NCBI GenBank assembly: GCA_903923915.1
Contig: CAIXZI010000695.1
Coordinates: 1-7,469, forward strand
DNA length: 7,469 nt
From: an uncultured Bacteroidota bacterium
Lineage (GTDB): Bacteria; Bacteroidota; Bacteroidia; B-17B0; Aurantibacillaceae
Direction of reading: 5' to 3'
In this document: piece by piece, positions 6,203 through 7,469 of the stretch
How the letters are laid out: every line of letters starts with the position of its first letter
How positions within the stretch are numbered: position 1 is the first letter of the stretch
The notes under the pieces: generated by a model
What the model saw: the letters and a program-made list of their open reading frames with translations, nothing else
Databases searched by the model: none
What the model was told of the DNA's origin: nothing
Translations under genes and position numbers: made by a program

Positions 6203-7469
6203 ATGCAACACATTAAAAATTATATAAACGGAGAATTAATAGAGCCCGTTTCTAAAAAATATTTAAACAACATAGATCCTTCACGCGGAAAAGTTTATTC
6301 ATACATTCCAGATAGCGATGAGCAAGATGTTGAAAAGGCAATAGCAGCAGCTAATGCAGCGTTTCCTGCTTGGAGTGTTACACCAAAAGATGTTCGTTCA
6401 AAATATTTATTGAAAATTGCCGAACTCATTGAAAAAAATTTAGATCGACTTGCCCTTGCCGAAAGTATTGATAATGGCAAACCTTTAAAGCTTGCTAAAA
6501 CAGTTGATATACCAAGAGCTGCAGCTAACTTTCATTTTTACGGAACGGGTATTTTACATTACGCCGCACATGCACACAGCATGGAAGAAACTGCTATTAA
6601 TTATACACTTCGTCAACCTGTTGGTGTGGCTGGTTGCATCTCTCCATGGAATTTACCTTTGTATTTATTTACCTGGAAAATAGCCCCGGCTATTGCTGCA
6701 GGTTGCACCGTTGTTGCCAAACCAAGTGAAGTTACACCAATGACCGCCTACTTACTTTCTGAACTTTGTATTGAGGCAGGCTTACCAAAAGGTGTTTTAA
6801 ATATTGTACACGGACTTGGCGGAAAAGTTGGTAACGCCATTGTATCACATAAAAATGTGCCGTTAATTTCTTTTACAGGAGGTACAAAAACAGGCGCCCA
6901 TATTGCGAGTATTGCTGCCCCTATGTTTAAAAAATTATCATTAGAGTTAGGTGGAAAAAATCCAAATATCATTTTTGCAGATTGTGATTATGATAAGATG
7001 TTGGCAACTACCATTCATTCATCCTTCTCAAACCAAGGCCAGATATGCCTTTGCGGTTCTCGCATTTTTGTAAAGAGAAGTATCTACGAAAAATTTAAAA
7101 AAGATTTTGTTGAGCAAACAAAAAAATTAATTGTTGGTGCGCCACTTGAAGAAAAAACAAGAATTGGCGCTGTGGTTTCTAAACCTCACATGGAAAAAGT
7201 GTTGAGTTATGTAGAGCTTGCCAAACAAGAAGGCGGTACCATTTTATGCGGAGGCAAACAGGCTAATATAGGTGGTGAGTTTAGCGAAGGTTATTATATT
7301 GAACCAACTATTATTGAAGGATTGGCTTATGATTGCAGAACAAACCAGGAAGAAATTTTTGGTCCGGTTGTAACCATTATGCCTTTTGATAAAGAAGAAG
7401 AAGAGTCGATGTGGCACGGAATCAAGAAAGCCGTAGCTGGCGGGAAGATGGGCGATGTTTCTAATGCCG
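6203..7469 (+). CDS. Aldehyde dehydrogenase, ALDH8 / muconic-semialdehyde dehydrogenase-like; 3' end replaced by foreign sequence and cut by window
   Basis: This is an NAD(P)-dependent aldehyde dehydrogenase, oxidising an aldehyde to a carboxylate in the cytoplasm. Key residues are in order: N150 in SPWNLP (oxyanion), K173 and E176 in AKPSE (cofactor binding), FTGGTKTG (Rossmann loop), general base E248 in LELGGKNP, catalytic C282 in NQGQICLCGSR, and E384/F386 in EEIFGP. The KKLSLELGGKNP segment and the CLC motif resemble ALDH8A1 and bacterial 2-aminomuconic or 2-hydroxymuconic semialdehyde dehydrogenases (kynurenine or catechol meta-cleavage); the substrate is an inference. The start is the first ATG, 26 bases after the previous stop, with an A-rich leader and no Shine-Dalgarno. 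Family-like sequence ends near residue 400 (PFDKEEE), base about 7402; roughly 80-100 C-terminal residues expected for the family are missing, and the remaining in-frame codons are unlike it. The genuine end of the gene is therefore not in this window. Confidence 0.9.
   Translation, partial: MQHIKNYINGELIEPVSKKYLNNIDPSRGKVYSYIPDSDEQDVEKAIAAANAAFPAWSVTPKDVRSKYLLKIAELIEKNLDRLALAESIDNGKPLKLAKTVDIPRAAANFHFYGTGILHYAAHAHSMEETAINYTLRQPVGVAGCISPWNLPLYLFTWKIAPAIAAGCTVVAKPSEVTPMTAYLLSELCIEAGLPKGVLNIVHGLGGKVGNAIVSHKNVPLISFTGGTKTGAHIASIAAPMFKKLSLELGGKNPNIIFADCDYDKMLATTIHSSFSNQGQICLCGSRIFVKRSIYEKFKKDFVEQTKKLIVGAPLEEKTRIGAVVSKPHMEKVLSYVELAKQEGGTILCGGKQANIGGEFSEGYYIEPTIIEGLAYDCRTNQEEIFGPVVTIMPFDKEEEESMWHGIKKAVAGGKMGDVSNA
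7403..7469 (+). other. Foreign-looking terminal segment, possibly a methionine aminopeptidase fragment (suspected chimeric join)
   Basis: The last 67 bases remain in frame with the aldehyde dehydrogenase but encode SMWHGIKKAVAGGKMGDVSN and neighbours, which does not fit that family. An aldehyde dehydrogenase would continue with a segment like 'A..IAN...YGL....'. The peptide instead resembles the helix of type I methionine aminopeptidases that lies between the metal-binding aspartates and the HGIG motif, where a glycine-rich 'G..(I/V)GDIS.A' pattern is usual. I count 37 G or C in 67 bases (55%), clearly above the AT-rich gene before it. The switch lies at a GAAGAAGAAGAG run (7394-7405). An assembly or read chimera is the likeliest cause. 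The methionine aminopeptidase identity is from recall and rests on about 20 residues. Confidence 0.6.

Noticed and set aside
6295..6480. Minus-strand open frame under the aldehyde dehydrogenase
   Set aside because: It is antisense to a stretch that encodes family-conserved aldehyde dehydrogenase sequence; there is no domain and no leader of its own.
7394..7405. GAA repeat as a programmed frameshift or phase-variable tract
   Set aside because: The reading frame continues unchanged through it, and neither neighbouring frame restores aldehyde dehydrogenase-like sequence afterwards. A join between two different sequences explains the data better.
1..7469. Defence system, prophage, insertion sequence or CRISPR array
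   Set aside because: All frames of useful length are envelope, metabolic or small unknown proteins. I found no direct repeat array, terminal inverted repeats, transposase, integrase or nuclease motifs.

Overview
The window looks like a chromosomal piece of a low-GC Bacteroidota (Bacteroidetes) bacterium. The signs are: a zinc amidase with the insertions and SPOR-like C-terminus typical of that phylum; a Bacteroidota-type LptD; AT-rich coding sequence with tiny intergenic gaps; A/T-rich leaders without Shine-Dalgarno sequences for all genes but one; and a good match to the Bacteroidota -7 promoter element (TAnnTTTG). No RNA genes, CRISPR arrays, insertion sequences or phage genes are visible.

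Layout. On the minus strand lie the start of a single-pass membrane protein cut by the window edge (1-208) and, just upstream of it, an N-acetylmuramoyl-L-alanine amidase (211-2091). The two are 2 bases apart and probably co-transcribed. A 57-base divergent spacer separates the amidase from a plus-strand run: lptD (2149-4815, TTG start); a two-helix membrane protein with a PH-like tail (4817-5359, 1 base after lptD); a 96-residue soluble protein of unknown function (5419-5709, with a perfect AGGAGG Shine-Dalgarno); a secreted DsbD N-terminal-like thiol protein (5712-6176, 2-base gap); and an aldehyde dehydrogenase of the ALDH8 / muconic-semialdehyde dehydrogenase type (6203 to the window end).

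How the genes fit together. The left two thirds is cell-envelope housekeeping: the amidase cuts peptidoglycan cross-linking stems in the periplasm, LptD inserts lipopolysaccharide in the outer leaflet of the outer membrane, and the DsbD-N-like protein may carry reducing equivalents to periplasmic or outer-membrane proteins. LptD here has five cysteines, so a redox link is possible but unproven. The aldehyde dehydrogenase is metabolic and unrelated.

The most unusual point is at the right end. The aldehyde dehydrogenase is canonical for about 400 residues, then from about base 7400 the same open frame stops resembling that family. The last 67 bases are about 55% GC, against a clearly AT-rich background, and encode a peptide resembling part of a type I methionine aminopeptidase. 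The switch lies in a GAA repeat. The simplest reading is a chimeric assembly or read join at a contig end; a real gene fusion is less likely. I see no convincing evidence of a new defence or mobile system.
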